NCBI GenBank assembly: GCA_040755615.1 | Contig: JBFMAL010000008.1 | Coordinates: 7,993-71,992 of the forward strand | DNA length: 64,000 bases | Direction of reading: 5' to 3' | Source of the DNA: DYEP01 sp040755615 | Lineage (GTDB): Bacteria > Bacillota > Sulfobacillia > DUSP01 > DYEP01 | Part shown: positions 17,727 through 26,290 of the stretch, piece after piece | How positions within the stretch are numbered: position 1 is the first letter of the stretch | How the letters are laid out: each line of letters begins with the position of its first letter | Translations under genes and position numbers: made by a program | Notes under the pieces: generated by a model | What the model saw: the letters and a program-made list of their open reading frames with translations, nothing else | Database searches by the model: none | What the model was told of the DNA's origin: nothing

Positions 17727-18041
17727 GTGAGGATCGAGCGACACCCTATTCTGACCTTCAGCAAGGGCCCCAAGGTTCAATTCTACTTCGAAGGTGAGCC
17801 ACTGGAAGGATACGAAGGAGAACCCATCGCAGCTGCGCTCCACGCTGCAGGAATCAGATGTCTTCGTCATAGCCCGGTCAGGAACAGGCCTCGGGGCTTC
17901 TTTTGTGCTATTGGCAATTGTTCCTCCTGTCTCATGGTGGTTGACGGGATCCCCAACGTCAGGGTATGCGTTGAGAAGCTCCGCCCGGGCATGGACGTGC
18001 GGCGCCAGAAGGGGAAAGGTGATCTGCATGTTTCGGACTGA
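17727..18041 (+). CDS. [2Fe-2S] subunit, HcnA/sarcosine-oxidase-alpha N-terminal type
   Basis: A 104-residue ferredoxin-fold protein. The cluster ligands appear as CAIGNCSSC with a further Cys in VRVC about 15 residues on, the pattern of HcnA-like [2Fe-2S] domains. In sarcosine oxidase alpha and the HcnABC and opine/hydroxyproline dehydrogenases this domain works beside an FAD subunit; here it is a separate gene overlapping that subunit's gene by 14 bp. GTG start behind GTGAGGGA. First gene of the oxidoreductase cluster 17727-21021. Confidence 0.8.
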   Translation: MRIERHPILTFSKGPKVQFYFEGEPLEGYEGEPIAAALHAAGIRCLRHSPVRNRPRGFFCAIGNCSSCLMVVDGIPNVRVCVEKLRPGMDVRRQKGKGDLHVSD

Positions 18042-19119
18042 ACTGGCCGTGGTCGGAGCAGGTCCGGCAGGCCTTTCAGCAGCGCTCGCCGCTGCCGAGT
18101 GCGGCGTCGCGACGCTGATTGTAGACAACGGCAGCACCCCCGGCGGCCAACTTGTAAAGCAGACGCACAAGTTTTTCGGGTCAAAGGCCGAGCACGCAGG
18201 CACCAGGGGGATAGATATCGCACGCCAGCTTGCCGATGAACTGCAAAGAAGCCCGGAAGTGGAGTACTGGCGTGAAAGTACGGCGCTCGGCTACTACGAG
18301 GACAGAGTATTGCTGGTTGAACTCGAAGGCCGCGCGCTCCCGGTGCGCTGCGACGCGTTGGTGGTCGCCACAGGCGCAGCGGAACGTCATGTGGTATTTC
18401 CTGGCAATGATTTGCCTGGCATCTACGGGGCCGGAGCGGTGCAAACGCTCATGAACGTCCACGGCGTAAAGCCCGGCGAGCGCGTGCTTATGGTGGGCGC
18501 CGGGAACATCGGTCTCATCGTGTCGTACCAGCTGTTACAGGCCGGCGTTCAAGTGGCGGCCGTGGTGGAGGCGGCCCGGTCCATTGGCGGCTACGCGGTC
18601 CACGCATCCAAACTTCGCCGCCTGTCTGTCCCCATTCTCACATCTCACACCGTAAAAGAAGCGCACGGGCATGAGCAGCTCGAACGCGCGACTGTATGGC
18701 GGGTTGACGAGACGTTTACCGGTGTGCCGGGGACTGAAATCGAGTTCGACGTTGACGTGATCTGCCTTGCGGTGGGGCTCTCACCGGTTACAGACCTGCT
18801 GTGGCAGATTGGGTGCAAGATGAAATATGTCCCGGAACTCGGCGGACACGTACCGCTCAGAAATGAGAACATGCAGACGACTCGGAGCGAGGTGTTCGTA
18901 GCGGGAGATGCATCAGGCGTGGAGGAGGGCTCCTCCGCAATGGTAACGGGCAGGCTGGCAGGCTATGCAGCAGCCGCTCACCTCGGCAAATGCCCCGACT
19001 TTGAAAGCAGAAAGAGAGAGTGCCAGCGCGCGCTGGATGCGCTCAGGGCAGGTCCTTCCGGACAGAAGGTGCGTACCGGACTCTCGACCGTCGTCTGGAG
19101 GGAGGCAGTCACGTGTTGA
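18028..19119 (+). CDS. FAD/NAD(P)-dependent oxidoreductase, alpha subunit of a proline-dehydrogenase/HcnB-like complex
   Basis: A 363-residue pyridine-nucleotide-disulfide-type flavoprotein: VVGAGPAGLSAALAA (FAD, near the N-terminus), GGQLVKQTHKFFGS, VVATGAAERHVVFPG, a second Rossmann motif MVGAGNIGLIVSYQL for NAD(P), and VAGDASGVEEGSSAM. It resembles HcnB, opine oxidase A and the alpha subunit of archaeal dye-linked L-proline dehydrogenase. It would pass electrons between the substrate-oxidising subunit (19876) and NAD or Fe-S carriers. ATG 18028 has AAAGGTGAT upstream; the frame opens earlier but only as overlap. Confidence 0.85.
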   Translation: MFRTELAVVGAGPAGLSAALAAAECGVATLIVDNGSTPGGQLVKQTHKFFGSKAEHAGTRGIDIARQLADELQRSPEVEYWRESTALGYYEDRVLLVELEGRALPVRCDALVVATGAAERHVVFPGNDLPGIYGAGAVQTLMNVHGVKPGERVLMVGAGNIGLIVSYQLLQAGVQVAAVVEAARSIGGYAVHASKLRRLSVPILTSHTVKEAHGHEQLERATVWRVDETFTGVPGTEIEFDVDVICLAVGLSPVTDLLWQIGCKMKYVPELGGHVPLRNENMQTTRSEVFVAGDASGVEEGSSAMVTGRLAGYAAAAHLGKCPDFESRKRECQRALDALRAGPSGQKVRTGLSTVVWREAVTC

Positions 19120-19607
19120 AGAGTACAGGTATCCCCGAGAGAGAGCAGCTGGACGCGGTGACTCCCCCCGCGTCCCGCAGGAGCAAAGGACCTGTGGCGG
19201 TGTTTGAATGCTTCGAACGTATACCCTGCGATCCGTGCTATCACGCATGCAAGCATGGGGCGGTCAAGGAGTTTTCAGACATCTGTGATGTGCCGGAAGT
19301 GGACTTTGAGCGCTGCACCGGGTGCGGGCTGTGCGTGGTGGCATGCCCTGGCCTTGCCATATTCATCCTGGACGAAACCCCTTCCGATCACGCTGTGGTC
19401 GGGATACCTTACGAAATGCTCCCCGTGCCGGAACCAGGACAGGAGGTCACGCTGCTTGACCGCGAAGGCCGTGACCTGGGAAAGGGACAGGTGAAGCAGG
19501 TAAGCCGGCCGGGCGTGGGAAGCGGAACGCTGCTGGTGAGGCTTAAGATACCGAAGGAGACGGTAGGAGACGTGAGGAGTTTTAGGCTGGAGCGGGGTAT
19601 GTCATGA
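19113..19607 (+). CDS. 4Fe-4S ferredoxin-type subunit
   Basis: 164 residues. The N-terminal part has ECFERIPCDPCYHACKHGA, a partial Cys set, followed by a complete CTGCGLCVVACP 4Fe-4S motif (around 70-81). The C-terminal half is a beta-rich domain without obvious cofactors. It matches the electron-transfer subunit placed between the FAD subunits in proline-dehydrogenase-like clusters. GTG 19113 follows GGAGGGAGG and overlaps the previous stop by 7 bp; TTG 19116 is an alternative. Confidence 0.8.
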   Translation: MLKSTGIPEREQLDAVTPPASRRSKGPVAVFECFERIPCDPCYHACKHGAVKEFSDICDVPEVDFERCTGCGLCVVACPGLAIFILDETPSDHAVVGIPYEMLPVPEPGQEVTLLDREGRDLGKGQVKQVSRPGVGSGTLLVRLKIPKETVGDVRSFRLERGMS

Positions 19608-19879
19608 GCAATGATGCGATCATTTGCAGGTGCGAGGACATTCTGCTCTCGGACATAAGGCGGCTTCTGGACGCAGGGCTCACTACGTTGGACGAGATCA
19701 AGAAGTTCTCAAGGTGCGGTATGGGACCCTGCCAGGGCAGGACATGCAGGTCGCTGTTGCTTGGGGAGATCGCGAGGTACCGGGGGATTCGCGTTCACGA
19801 CCTTGAGCCAGGGCGCTTTAGACCACCGGCGAAGTCCGTTCCAATCAGCGCTTTCCTCGAAGGCGGGGAGGAGCCGTGA
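19604..19879 (+). CDS. BFD-like [2Fe-2S] protein
   Basis: A 91-residue small Fe-S protein with IICRCEDI near the start and CGMGPCQGRTC around 44-54: the CxC plus CxxxxC arrangement of BFD/NifU-middle-type [2Fe-2S] domains. In related clusters (opine, hydroxyproline and proline dehydrogenases) this domain is either fused to the FAD/NAD subunit or separate, as here. Coupled by 4-bp overlaps on both sides (ATGA and GTGA), so the subunits are probably made in fixed ratio. Confidence 0.85.
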   Translation: MSNDAIICRCEDILLSDIRRLLDAGLTTLDEIKKFSRCGMGPCQGRTCRSLLLGEIARYRGIRVHDLEPGRFRPPAKSVPISAFLEGGEEP

Positions 19880-21021
19880 CGCGCGCAGATATAGTAATAG
19901 TTGGCGGCGGGATAGTGGGGTGCTCCATCGCGTATCACCTGGCGCAACGTGGCATGCGCCGCGTCGTGGTGCTTGAGCGCTCACACATTGCTTCAGGGGC
20001 TACCGGACGTTGCGGCGCCGGTGTACGGATGCAGTGGGGCACAAAGCCCAACTGCCTCGTGATGAAAGAAAGCATACGCATGCTTGAATGCTTGGAGCAG
20101 GAACTCTGCTATCCTCATGGAATAGCTTTCAAGCAAAAGGGATACCTGTTTTTGGCCCACTCCGAAGCCCAGCTGGTGCAGTTTCAGAAAAACGTCCAGC
20201 TTCAAAACAGCCTTGGCATTCCGTCAGAGATCGTGGGCCCGAGGGAGATGAAACGCATCGCCCCGCTTCTTGATACCACAGGGATCGTGGGGGGCAGCTA
20301 CTGTTCAAAAGATGGACATTGCGACCCGTTCCACACCACCCGCGCCTACGCACTAGCTGCGATGAGGCTCGGGGTGACGATACTTCAGCACACCGAACTG
20401 CAGTCGGTCACGAAGAGACCCGAGGGCACGTTCAGGTTGAGCACAAGCGCAGGAGAGATGGAAGCGCCTGTGCTGGTCAACGCTGCCGGGGCTTGGTCAG
20501 GCCATGTAGGAAGGATGCTCGGTGTCGAGCTACCGGTGTACTCGGAGCGTCACCAGATACTCGTGACCGAGCAAGTCGAGCGGGTACTGGACCCGATGAT
20601 CATCTCGCTTCACGAAGGGCTGTACTGCCAGCAGACCCCGGATGGCAGTTTTATAATGGGGCTCGGCGATCCAAACGAGCCCAAGGGCATTGATCACGGG
20701 CACACGTGGCAGTTTCTCTTCGCAATATCAAGAAAGATCGCCCGGCTCTTGCCAGGCATCGCTGGAGTACGCATACTCAGGCAGTGGTCCGGTCTATACA
20801 ACATGTCTCCCGATCGCCAAGCGATTCTTGGAGCCGTGGACGATGTCCCCGGGTTCTACGTGGCTTGCGGGTTCAGCGGGCACGGCTTCATGATGGCTCC
20901 GGCCATATCCGAATCGATGGCAGATATCATTCTCGGGGGCACGCCGAGGGTGCCGATAGACGTGTACGGTCTTGACCGGTTCAAGAATGGAAATCTGTTT
21001 TATGAACCGTCGGTGGTCTAA
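19876..21021 (+). CDS. DadA/SoxB-type FAD-dependent amine dehydrogenase (beta subunit)
   Basis: A 381-residue DAO-family flavoprotein expected to oxidise the C-N bond of an amino or imino acid. Dinucleotide motif VVGGGIVGCSIAYHLAQRG lies at the N-terminus, followed by SGATGRCGAGVRMQWG, LVNAAGAWSG and the C-terminal FAD segment CGFSGHGFMMAPAI. Closest recognised types are sarcosine oxidase beta, HcnC and proline dehydrogenase beta; the true substrate (proline, hydroxyproline, sarcosine, an opine) cannot be read from sequence. It completes an A-F-X-B gene order like that described for Thermococcus dye-linked L-proline dehydrogenase. Confidence 0.85.
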   Translation: MTRADIVIVGGGIVGCSIAYHLAQRGMRRVVVLERSHIASGATGRCGAGVRMQWGTKPNCLVMKESIRMLECLEQELCYPHGIAFKQKGYLFLAHSEAQLVQFQKNVQLQNSLGIPSEIVGPREMKRIAPLLDTTGIVGGSYCSKDGHCDPFHTTRAYALAAMRLGVTILQHTELQSVTKRPEGTFRLSTSAGEMEAPVLVNAAGAWSGHVGRMLGVELPVYSERHQILVTEQVERVLDPMIISLHEGLYCQQTPDGSFIMGLGDPNEPKGIDHGHTWQFLFAISRKIARLLPGIAGVRILRQWSGLYNMSPDRQAILGAVDDVPGFYVACGFSGHGFMMAPAISESMADIILGGTPRVPIDVYGLDRFKNGNLFYEPSVV

Positions 21022-21041
21022 TAATCACGGAGGTGAAGACG

Positions 21042-21458
21042 TTGAGACTTTCAAAAAGGGACGAACTCTGTTCGGGCTGCAGGAGCTGCATCTTGGTCTG
21101 CTCAATGGAGAACTTCCTGAAGGCAGACCCCACGCTCGCTGCACTCCGGATAAAGGGGCATTTTCCCGTTCCCGGGAAATATGAGGTGGTGCTTTGCGAC
21201 CAATGCGGGGAGTGCGAAAAAGCCTGCCCCACCGGAGCCATTTATGCCGACGGCGAAGCGTATCGCGTCAAGCCCGAAGAGTGCATTGCGTGCATGGCGT
21301 GCATCGAGGCCTGCCCGAAAGGCGCCATCTGGTTTAACCAGGCGCTGGGCGCTCCGGTAAAATGCGTGCTGTGCGGCGAGTGCGTGCGCTATTGCCCGCG
21401 ACAGGCCATCGTGGACGAGACCGGAGAAGTCAAGTGGGGAGGTGAACAGGCATGCTAG
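21042..21458 (+). CDS. Ferredoxin-like protein with four 4Fe-4S motifs
   Basis: 138 residues with four full CxxCxxCxxxC motifs: CSGCRSCILVC, CDQCGECEKACP, CIACMACIEACP and CVLCGECVRYCP. It is a polyferredoxin-type electron carrier of the kind encoded beside tungsten aldehyde:ferredoxin oxidoreductases. TTG 21042 is chosen because GGAGGTGA stands just ahead; a GTG at 21033 lies inside that site. It overlaps the AOR gene by 7 bp, strongly suggesting a functional pair. Confidence 0.87.
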   Translation: MRLSKRDELCSGCRSCILVCSMENFLKADPTLAALRIKGHFPVPGKYEVVLCDQCGECEKACPTGAIYADGEAYRVKPEECIACMACIEACPKGAIWFNQALGAPVKCVLCGECVRYCPRQAIVDETGEVKWGGEQAC

Positions 21459-23284
21459 GAGGGTACATGGGCAAGGGGCTACGCGTGAACCTTACATCGC
21501 GAAAGAGCTCCACGTTTGATATCCCCGAGGACTGGGCAAGGCGGTTCCTCGGCGGCCGCGGTTTCGCAGCTAAGATCCTTTATGACCAGCTGGATGCAGG
21601 CACCGACCCGCTCTCACCTGAGAACAAACTGGTAGTGGCCACAGGACCGCTCTCGGGGCTCTTCCTCCCGGGGAGCGGTAAGCTGACGTTTGCCTGCAAG
21701 TCTCCCGCAACAGGCGGGTACGCCGATGCCAACGTAGGCGGACATCTGGGGCCTGAGATCAAGTATGCCGGGTATGACGTGATCGTAGTTGAAGGAAAGG
21801 CGGCCGCTCCCTCGGTGCTGGTCATCGAGGACGACCGCGTGTCCATACGCGACGGCTCCCGCTACTGGGGGCTCGGTGCCATCGAAACAGAAAAGGCGTT
21901 GAAAGATGACCTCGGCGAGGCGTTCCAGTGCGCAGTCATAGGCCCCGCCGGCGAAAACCTTGTGAAGTATGCGTGCATATCGCATGACTTCGGCAGGCAA
22001 GCCGGCCGCTGCGGTGTGGGCGCGGTAATGGGCAGCAAGAACCTGAAAGCTATCGCAGTTTCTGGCACGCGGGCCATCCCGCTGGCCAAGCCGAAAGAAG
22101 CGCTGGAGAAGGGCAAACAGATGTACCTGTCGTGCTTCTCCAAGCCCGGGTTTTACGAGTGGACTCCCTACGGCACCGCGGGGGTGACCGACTGGGTGAA
22201 CGAGGTGGGCAGTTTCCCCACCAAGAACTTTTACACCGGCTACTTCGAGCACCACAAGCAAATCAACGGCCAGGCACTCAAAGAGCGGATCCTGGTCACC
22301 GATAAGGGTTGCTTTGGCTGTCCAATACCTTGCGGCAAGTACTCCCGCACGCGGTGGCAGGGCAAAGAGGTCATGGTCGAGGGTCCGGAGTACGAGACCA
22401 TCGCGATGCTGGGCGGTAACTGCTGCCTTAAGACTATTGAGGATGTGGCGTACGCCAACTACGCATGTGACGAGCTGGGCCTTGACACCATCTCTGCGGG
22501 CAATGTACTGGCCTTCGCCATGGAGTGTTATGAGAAAGGATTGCTCACCAGGGAAGAGGTGGGCCGAGAGATCAGATTCGGAGACCTTGAAAGCGTGGTA
22601 TTTCTGCTGTCGGAGATCGCAGCTCGCCGCGGCGTAGGCGCACTGCTTGCAGAAGGCGTGAAGGTCGCTGCCGAACGCATCGGACAGGGGTCTGAGCGAT
22701 TTGCTATCCATGTGAAGGGACTTGAAGTCTCAGGTTACGAGCCGAGGTACGCGCCTGCTATGCTGCTTGCGTACATGACCGCTGATGTAGGTGCCCACCA
22801 CAACAGGGCGTGGGCGATCACCTACGACGTAGCGGTGGGTAGAGACTCGCTTGAGGGAAAGGCGGAGAAGGTTATAGAGCTTCAGCACATAAGGCCGCTG
22901 TTTGACGCGCTCGGGCTCTGCCGCCTGCAGTGGGTGGAAATAGGATTCGAGCTGCATCACTACGGTGAGATCTTCCCGCTGGTCACGGGCATAGACTACG
23001 GTTGGGAAGACCTGATCCGTGCTTCCGAACGCATATGGAACCTGACGCGCCTGTTTAATATCAAGCATATCGCAGGTTTCGGTCGGAAGTATGACAGCGC
23101 TCCTCCGCGGTTCCTCGAGGAGCCTATGCCCTCAGGGCCAGTAGAAGGTAAACTCACTGGCGCAAAGAGCGCCGAACAGCTGCTGGACCGCTACTACCAG
23201 CTCAGGGGATGGAGCCCGGACGGCATACCTACGAAGCAAACGCTGGCTGAGCTAGACCTTATTGAGGAAGGCGCAGCATATTAA
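21452..23284 (+). CDS. Tungsten-type aldehyde:ferredoxin oxidoreductase
   Basis: A 610-residue AOR-family enzyme that oxidises aldehydes to carboxylates with ferredoxin as acceptor, using a bis-pterin W (or Mo) centre and one 4Fe-4S cluster. The N-terminal domain carries LGGRGFAAKILYDQ and ATGPLSGLFLPGSGKLTF; cluster ligands lie in GCFGCPIPCGKYSR and in LGLCRLQW further on; ELGLDTISAGN is a family marker. ATG 21452 has GGAGGTG seven bases upstream; a second ATG at 21467 is less likely. Substrate unknown; an aldehyde from the adjacent amine dehydrogenase or aminotransferase is plausible. Confidence 0.9.
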   Translation: MLGGYMGKGLRVNLTSRKSSTFDIPEDWARRFLGGRGFAAKILYDQLDAGTDPLSPENKLVVATGPLSGLFLPGSGKLTFACKSPATGGYADANVGGHLGPEIKYAGYDVIVVEGKAAAPSVLVIEDDRVSIRDGSRYWGLGAIETEKALKDDLGEAFQCAVIGPAGENLVKYACISHDFGRQAGRCGVGAVMGSKNLKAIAVSGTRAIPLAKPKEALEKGKQMYLSCFSKPGFYEWTPYGTAGVTDWVNEVGSFPTKNFYTGYFEHHKQINGQALKERILVTDKGCFGCPIPCGKYSRTRWQGKEVMVEGPEYETIAMLGGNCCLKTIEDVAYANYACDELGLDTISAGNVLAFAMECYEKGLLTREEVGREIRFGDLESVVFLLSEIAARRGVGALLAEGVKVAAERIGQGSERFAIHVKGLEVSGYEPRYAPAMLLAYMTADVGAHHNRAWAITYDVAVGRDSLEGKAEKVIELQHIRPLFDALGLCRLQWVEIGFELHHYGEIFPLVTGIDYGWEDLIRASERIWNLTRLFNIKHIAGFGRKYDSAPPRFLEEPMPSGPVEGKLTGAKSAEQLLDRYYQLRGWSPDGIPTKQTLAELDLIEEGAAY

Positions 23285-23349
23285 CCGACTGGAGGGCCGG
23301 GGCCCCCAGAGGGTCCCGGCACGGCCCGCACAGGCCATGAGGTGAGATA

Positions 23350-23583
23350 ATGGACTACGTAAGCTTTACCATACACGGACACGCGCGGGAATACTTCCCG
23401 TCCAAAGAGCGATTCAGGCACAAGGTGACCGGTGAGACTACTGTGAGAAAGGTGCTTGAACATCTTGGTGTGAACCCGCTTCTCGTCATGTACGTCGTGA
23501 AAAACGGAAAGCGGGTCTCGCTTGACGATCCCATCACCGGAGGAGACGAAGTGGTGCTCATCACTCCGGCAGCAGGTGGTTGA
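23350..23583 (+). CDS. MoaD/ThiS-family sulfur carrier protein
   Basis: A 77-residue ubiquitin-fold protein ending Ala-Ala-Gly-Gly, the C-terminal di-glycine that is thiocarboxylated in MoaD and ThiS. VRKVLEHLGVNPLLV and DEVVLITPAAGG match the family. Next to an AOR gene it most likely serves pterin-cofactor (tungstopterin) assembly. No other moa genes are in the window. A GAGGTGAGATA site precedes the ATG. Confidence 0.85.
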   Translation: MDYVSFTIHGHAREYFPSKERFRHKVTGETTVRKVLEHLGVNPLLVMYVVKNGKRVSLDDPITGGDEVVLITPAAGG

Positions 23584-23836
23584 AGTCCGTGCGAGTATGT
23601 GACTGGCGGTAAAGAGGGTACATGGCATATCGCCCCTTCTTACGACCACAGACCCTTCACTCCTTGCGGGCTTGGTATCGCCGCTTTCGCCGTGAGTAAG
23701 GTGGCGACCGGACCGCTTTCACTTCACCCAGCCGGCAGTTGCTTCACGGAGAGGGTGTTCCACCGTCTGGATGTTCTCTCACTTGCGGCGTGAGCAAGAG
23801 GTCCGCAACTTGATTCAGGCAAGGAGACGATGCAAT
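23584..23836 (+). other. Intergenic region with possible leader structure
   Basis: 253 bp between the MoaD-like and MBL genes. No credible coding sequence. GAGAG (23749-23753) can pair with CTCTC (23776-23780), and CTTGC with GCAAG just downstream, ahead of the MBL start. I recognise no known riboswitch. Confidence 0.35.
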
Positions 23837-24730
23837 TTGGAGCTTTCAAAGATTACTGAAGGAGTCTACGCCGTGCTGGGAAGCACGACTGTGGCGGGTG
23901 TCGTCTGTAACCCTGACAGAGAGGCGTTGCTTGTGGATACGGGCCTTGACGAGTCGGCGGCAAGAAAGCTCACCAGGATACTGGGTGAGGCAGGCATGGT
24001 GATACGGTGGATCTTCAACACTCACGCCCATGCCGACCATTTTGGCGGAAACCGTTTCATCGTGGAGCGCACAGGGGCGAAGGTGTACGCCCCGGCGCTT
24101 GAAGCTGGGGTGATCCAGTGTCCTGTGCTTGAACCGATGTACCTCTACGGCGGGGCCATGCCCCCACGAAACTTGCGGAACAAGTTTCTTGAGGCCGAAG
24201 CCTCGACAGTCACTGAGGTGGCATACCGTGGGCCGATGCGCATCGGGGGAATCGAACTTGAGGTCGTGCCGCTTCCGGGACACAGTATAAATCAGATGGG
24301 CTTGGCCCTGAAAGGAGTGTTATTCTGCGGTGACGCATTCCTCAGCGAAAGTACCATGGCCAAGCACGGCGTGCCTTTCAACGTGGACATCCAGGCGCAC
24401 CTTCGCACGCTAGATTTTCTCGCAGGGCAGGACATCACGCTGGTATGCGCACACGGCAGCATTTACAGGGACCCAAAGAGTATTATCGCTGCGAACCGGC
24501 AACGCGTGTATGAAACGGCAGACGCAGTGCTTCAGTTGCTCGAAAGCCCGTGCAAGACGGATGAGATCATGCGGCTCACCTGTGAGAAGTTCGGCGTCTC
24601 GATACAGGCGCCCAGCCAGTACTACCTGATGAAATGCGCAGTATCTGCCATCCTGACCTACCTTTTTAACCAGGGGCAGCTCTCGATGGCGGTTGAGCAG
24701 GGGACGCTGCTATGGCATAGGAAGACTTAG
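23837..24730 (+). CDS. MBL-fold metallohydrolase
   Basis: A 297-residue metallo-beta-lactamase-fold hydrolase: the zinc motif NTHAHADHFGGN near residue 62, PLPGHSINQMG (third His), LFCGDAFLS (bridging Asp) and CAHGS. The C-terminal region after 210 is helical and resembles the winged-helix cap of LACTB2-like proteins. Function not determined; thioester hydrolysis or a regulatory nuclease is possible. TTG 23837 behind AAGGAGA is chosen as start; an ATG at 23829-23830 is out of frame and stops after a few codons. Confidence 0.82.
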   Translation: MELSKITEGVYAVLGSTTVAGVVCNPDREALLVDTGLDESAARKLTRILGEAGMVIRWIFNTHAHADHFGGNRFIVERTGAKVYAPALEAGVIQCPVLEPMYLYGGAMPPRNLRNKFLEAEASTVTEVAYRGPMRIGGIELEVVPLPGHSINQMGLALKGVLFCGDAFLSESTMAKHGVPFNVDIQAHLRTLDFLAGQDITLVCAHGSIYRDPKSIIAANRQRVYETADAVLQLLESPCKTDEIMRLTCEKFGVSIQAPSQYYLMKCAVSAILTYLFNQGQLSMAVEQGTLLWHRKT

Positions 24731-24754
24731 CCTATTACCGGGAGCTGATCGATT

Positions 24755-25738
24755 GTGAAAGTAGTTGTAACCGAGCACGTATTCACAGACCTCAACATCA
24801 CTGAAGAAGTGCTTGCGCCGACTGGGGCTGAGCTGGTGTTTGTGCCCGATCCGACTCCGGCCGTCGTGCTGTCGCATGCCAAAGACGCTGATGCACTGCT
24901 TGTATGCTGGACGCCCATAGGCAGGGAAATCATCTCAGGCCTTGAAAGGTGCCGTGCCATTGTCCGATTTGGCATTGGCGTCAACAACATTGATATTGCT
25001 TCTGCCACGTCCGCCGGCATTATCGTAGCGAATGTGCCGGATTACTGCATTGACGAGGTGTCCGACCACGCGCTGGCGCTTCTTTTATGCGCTGCCAGAA
25101 AGGTCATACCCATGGACAGGAGCGTCCGCAGCGGTACCTGGGACCACAGGCTGTTTTCGCCAGTTTTTAGGTTCCGGGGCAAGCGAGCGGGGCTTCTGGG
25201 CTTCGGCCGGATACCGAGGTGCCTTGCTGGGAAACTCAAGGCACTAGGCATGCAAGTAGTCGCATTCGACCCTTATGTAAAGTCCGAGGACGCCGCAGAT
25301 GCAGGGGTCTCTCTGGTTGGACTTGAAGAGCTGCTCCGTACCTCCGATTACGTCTCAATTCATGCCCCAGCCACGCCGGAGACGCGGCACATCATCAACG
25401 GAGCCACGCTGCGGATGATGAAACCCACGGCGATACTCGTTAACACAGCGCGGGGAGACCTCGTAGACCAGGTGGCGCTGGCAAAAGCACTGAAAGAAGG
25501 GGTAATAGCGGCAGCTGCGCTGGATGTGTTGTGGGACGAAGGCATAAGCCCGGATGACCCGCTGCTTGCATGTGACAACCTGATACTCACGCCTCACGCC
25601 GCGTTTTATTCTGAAGAATCGTCCGCGGAGCTCCAAAGAAAAGGTGCCGAGCAGGCGCGCATGGCACTTGAAGGTAAAGTCCCCGTCTATACGCTGAATA
25701 AGGAGATCGCGGAACGCTGGCTGAAGCGCTGGGGTTGA
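24755..25738 (+). CDS. D-isomer-specific 2-hydroxyacid dehydrogenase (CtBP-like)
   Basis: A 327-residue NAD-dependent dehydrogenase reducing a 2-oxo acid or oxidising a D-2-hydroxy acid. The Rossmann motif GLLGFGRIPR, the catalytic Arg in NTARGDLVD, the Glu region ALDVLWDEG and the catalytic His in LTPHAAFYS are present. NVPDYCIDEVSDHALALLL is typical of the C-terminal-binding-protein-like branch. GTG start 24 bp after the MBL gene. In this cluster it could handle the 2-oxo acid released by amine oxidation, which is inference. Confidence 0.87.
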   Translation: MKVVVTEHVFTDLNITEEVLAPTGAELVFVPDPTPAVVLSHAKDADALLVCWTPIGREIISGLERCRAIVRFGIGVNNIDIASATSAGIIVANVPDYCIDEVSDHALALLLCAARKVIPMDRSVRSGTWDHRLFSPVFRFRGKRAGLLGFGRIPRCLAGKLKALGMQVVAFDPYVKSEDAADAGVSLVGLEELLRTSDYVSIHAPATPETRHIINGATLRMMKPTAILVNTARGDLVDQVALAKALKEGVIAAAALDVLWDEGISPDDPLLACDNLILTPHAAFYSEESSAELQRKGAEQARMALEGKVPVYTLNKEIAERWLKRWG

Positions 25739-25783
25739 CGTCCAGCGTTTATCTCCAAGAAACAAGAATGCGAGGTGATTACC

Positions 25784-26164
25784 ATGTACATCACCCATCT
25801 GTCAAGTATCCCAGAGGAAAGCCTGAAACCCGGCGAAAACCCAGCGGTCGCCCCCGGTACGGTCCGGTGGCTGATCGCGGAGACTGACGGAGCGCCCACG
25901 TTTGAGATGAGGTGCTTCACGCTGAGGTCATGCGGCACCACCCCCTGGCACAGTCACCCGTGGGAGCACGAAGTGTTCGTCTTGTCCGGCAAAGGCTACA
26001 TCAGGAGCGAAGTGGGCGAGCAAGAGCTCCGTCACGGCCATGCCGTGCTGGTAAGTCCCAGCGAGTGGCACCAGTTCAGGGCGGGTGAAGAGGGGGAGTT
26101 CACCTTCATCTGCATAGTTCCAAAAGGCACGCGGGCCTGCTCCCTGGATCCGGGCAAGCGCTAG
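25784..26164 (+). CDS. Cupin domain protein
   Basis: A 126-residue single-cupin protein: WHSHPWEHEVFVLSGKGY supplies the first metal-binding motif (two His and Glu) and GHAVLVSPSEWHQFR the second (His). It could be a small isomerase, dioxygenase or ligand sensor. ATG 25784 follows GAGGTG by a proper distance; a GTG inside that site (25775) is less likely. Short gap from the dehydrogenase gene suggests one operon. Confidence 0.8.
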   Translation: MYITHLSSIPEESLKPGENPAVAPGTVRWLIAETDGAPTFEMRCFTLRSCGTTPWHSHPWEHEVFVLSGKGYIRSEVGEQELRHGHAVLVSPSEWHQFRAGEEGEFTFICIVPKGTRACSLDPGKR

Positions 26165-26290
26165 GCCGGACCGCCTTCGCAGGTTGTCCGCAAAGACAAA
26201 TCGGTGTCTGCAAAGTTGGCACAGATAACAAAGGATATAGATGGCGGGCGATAGAAGTCTGATACGATTTGAGCCGGAGGGAGGAAATCC

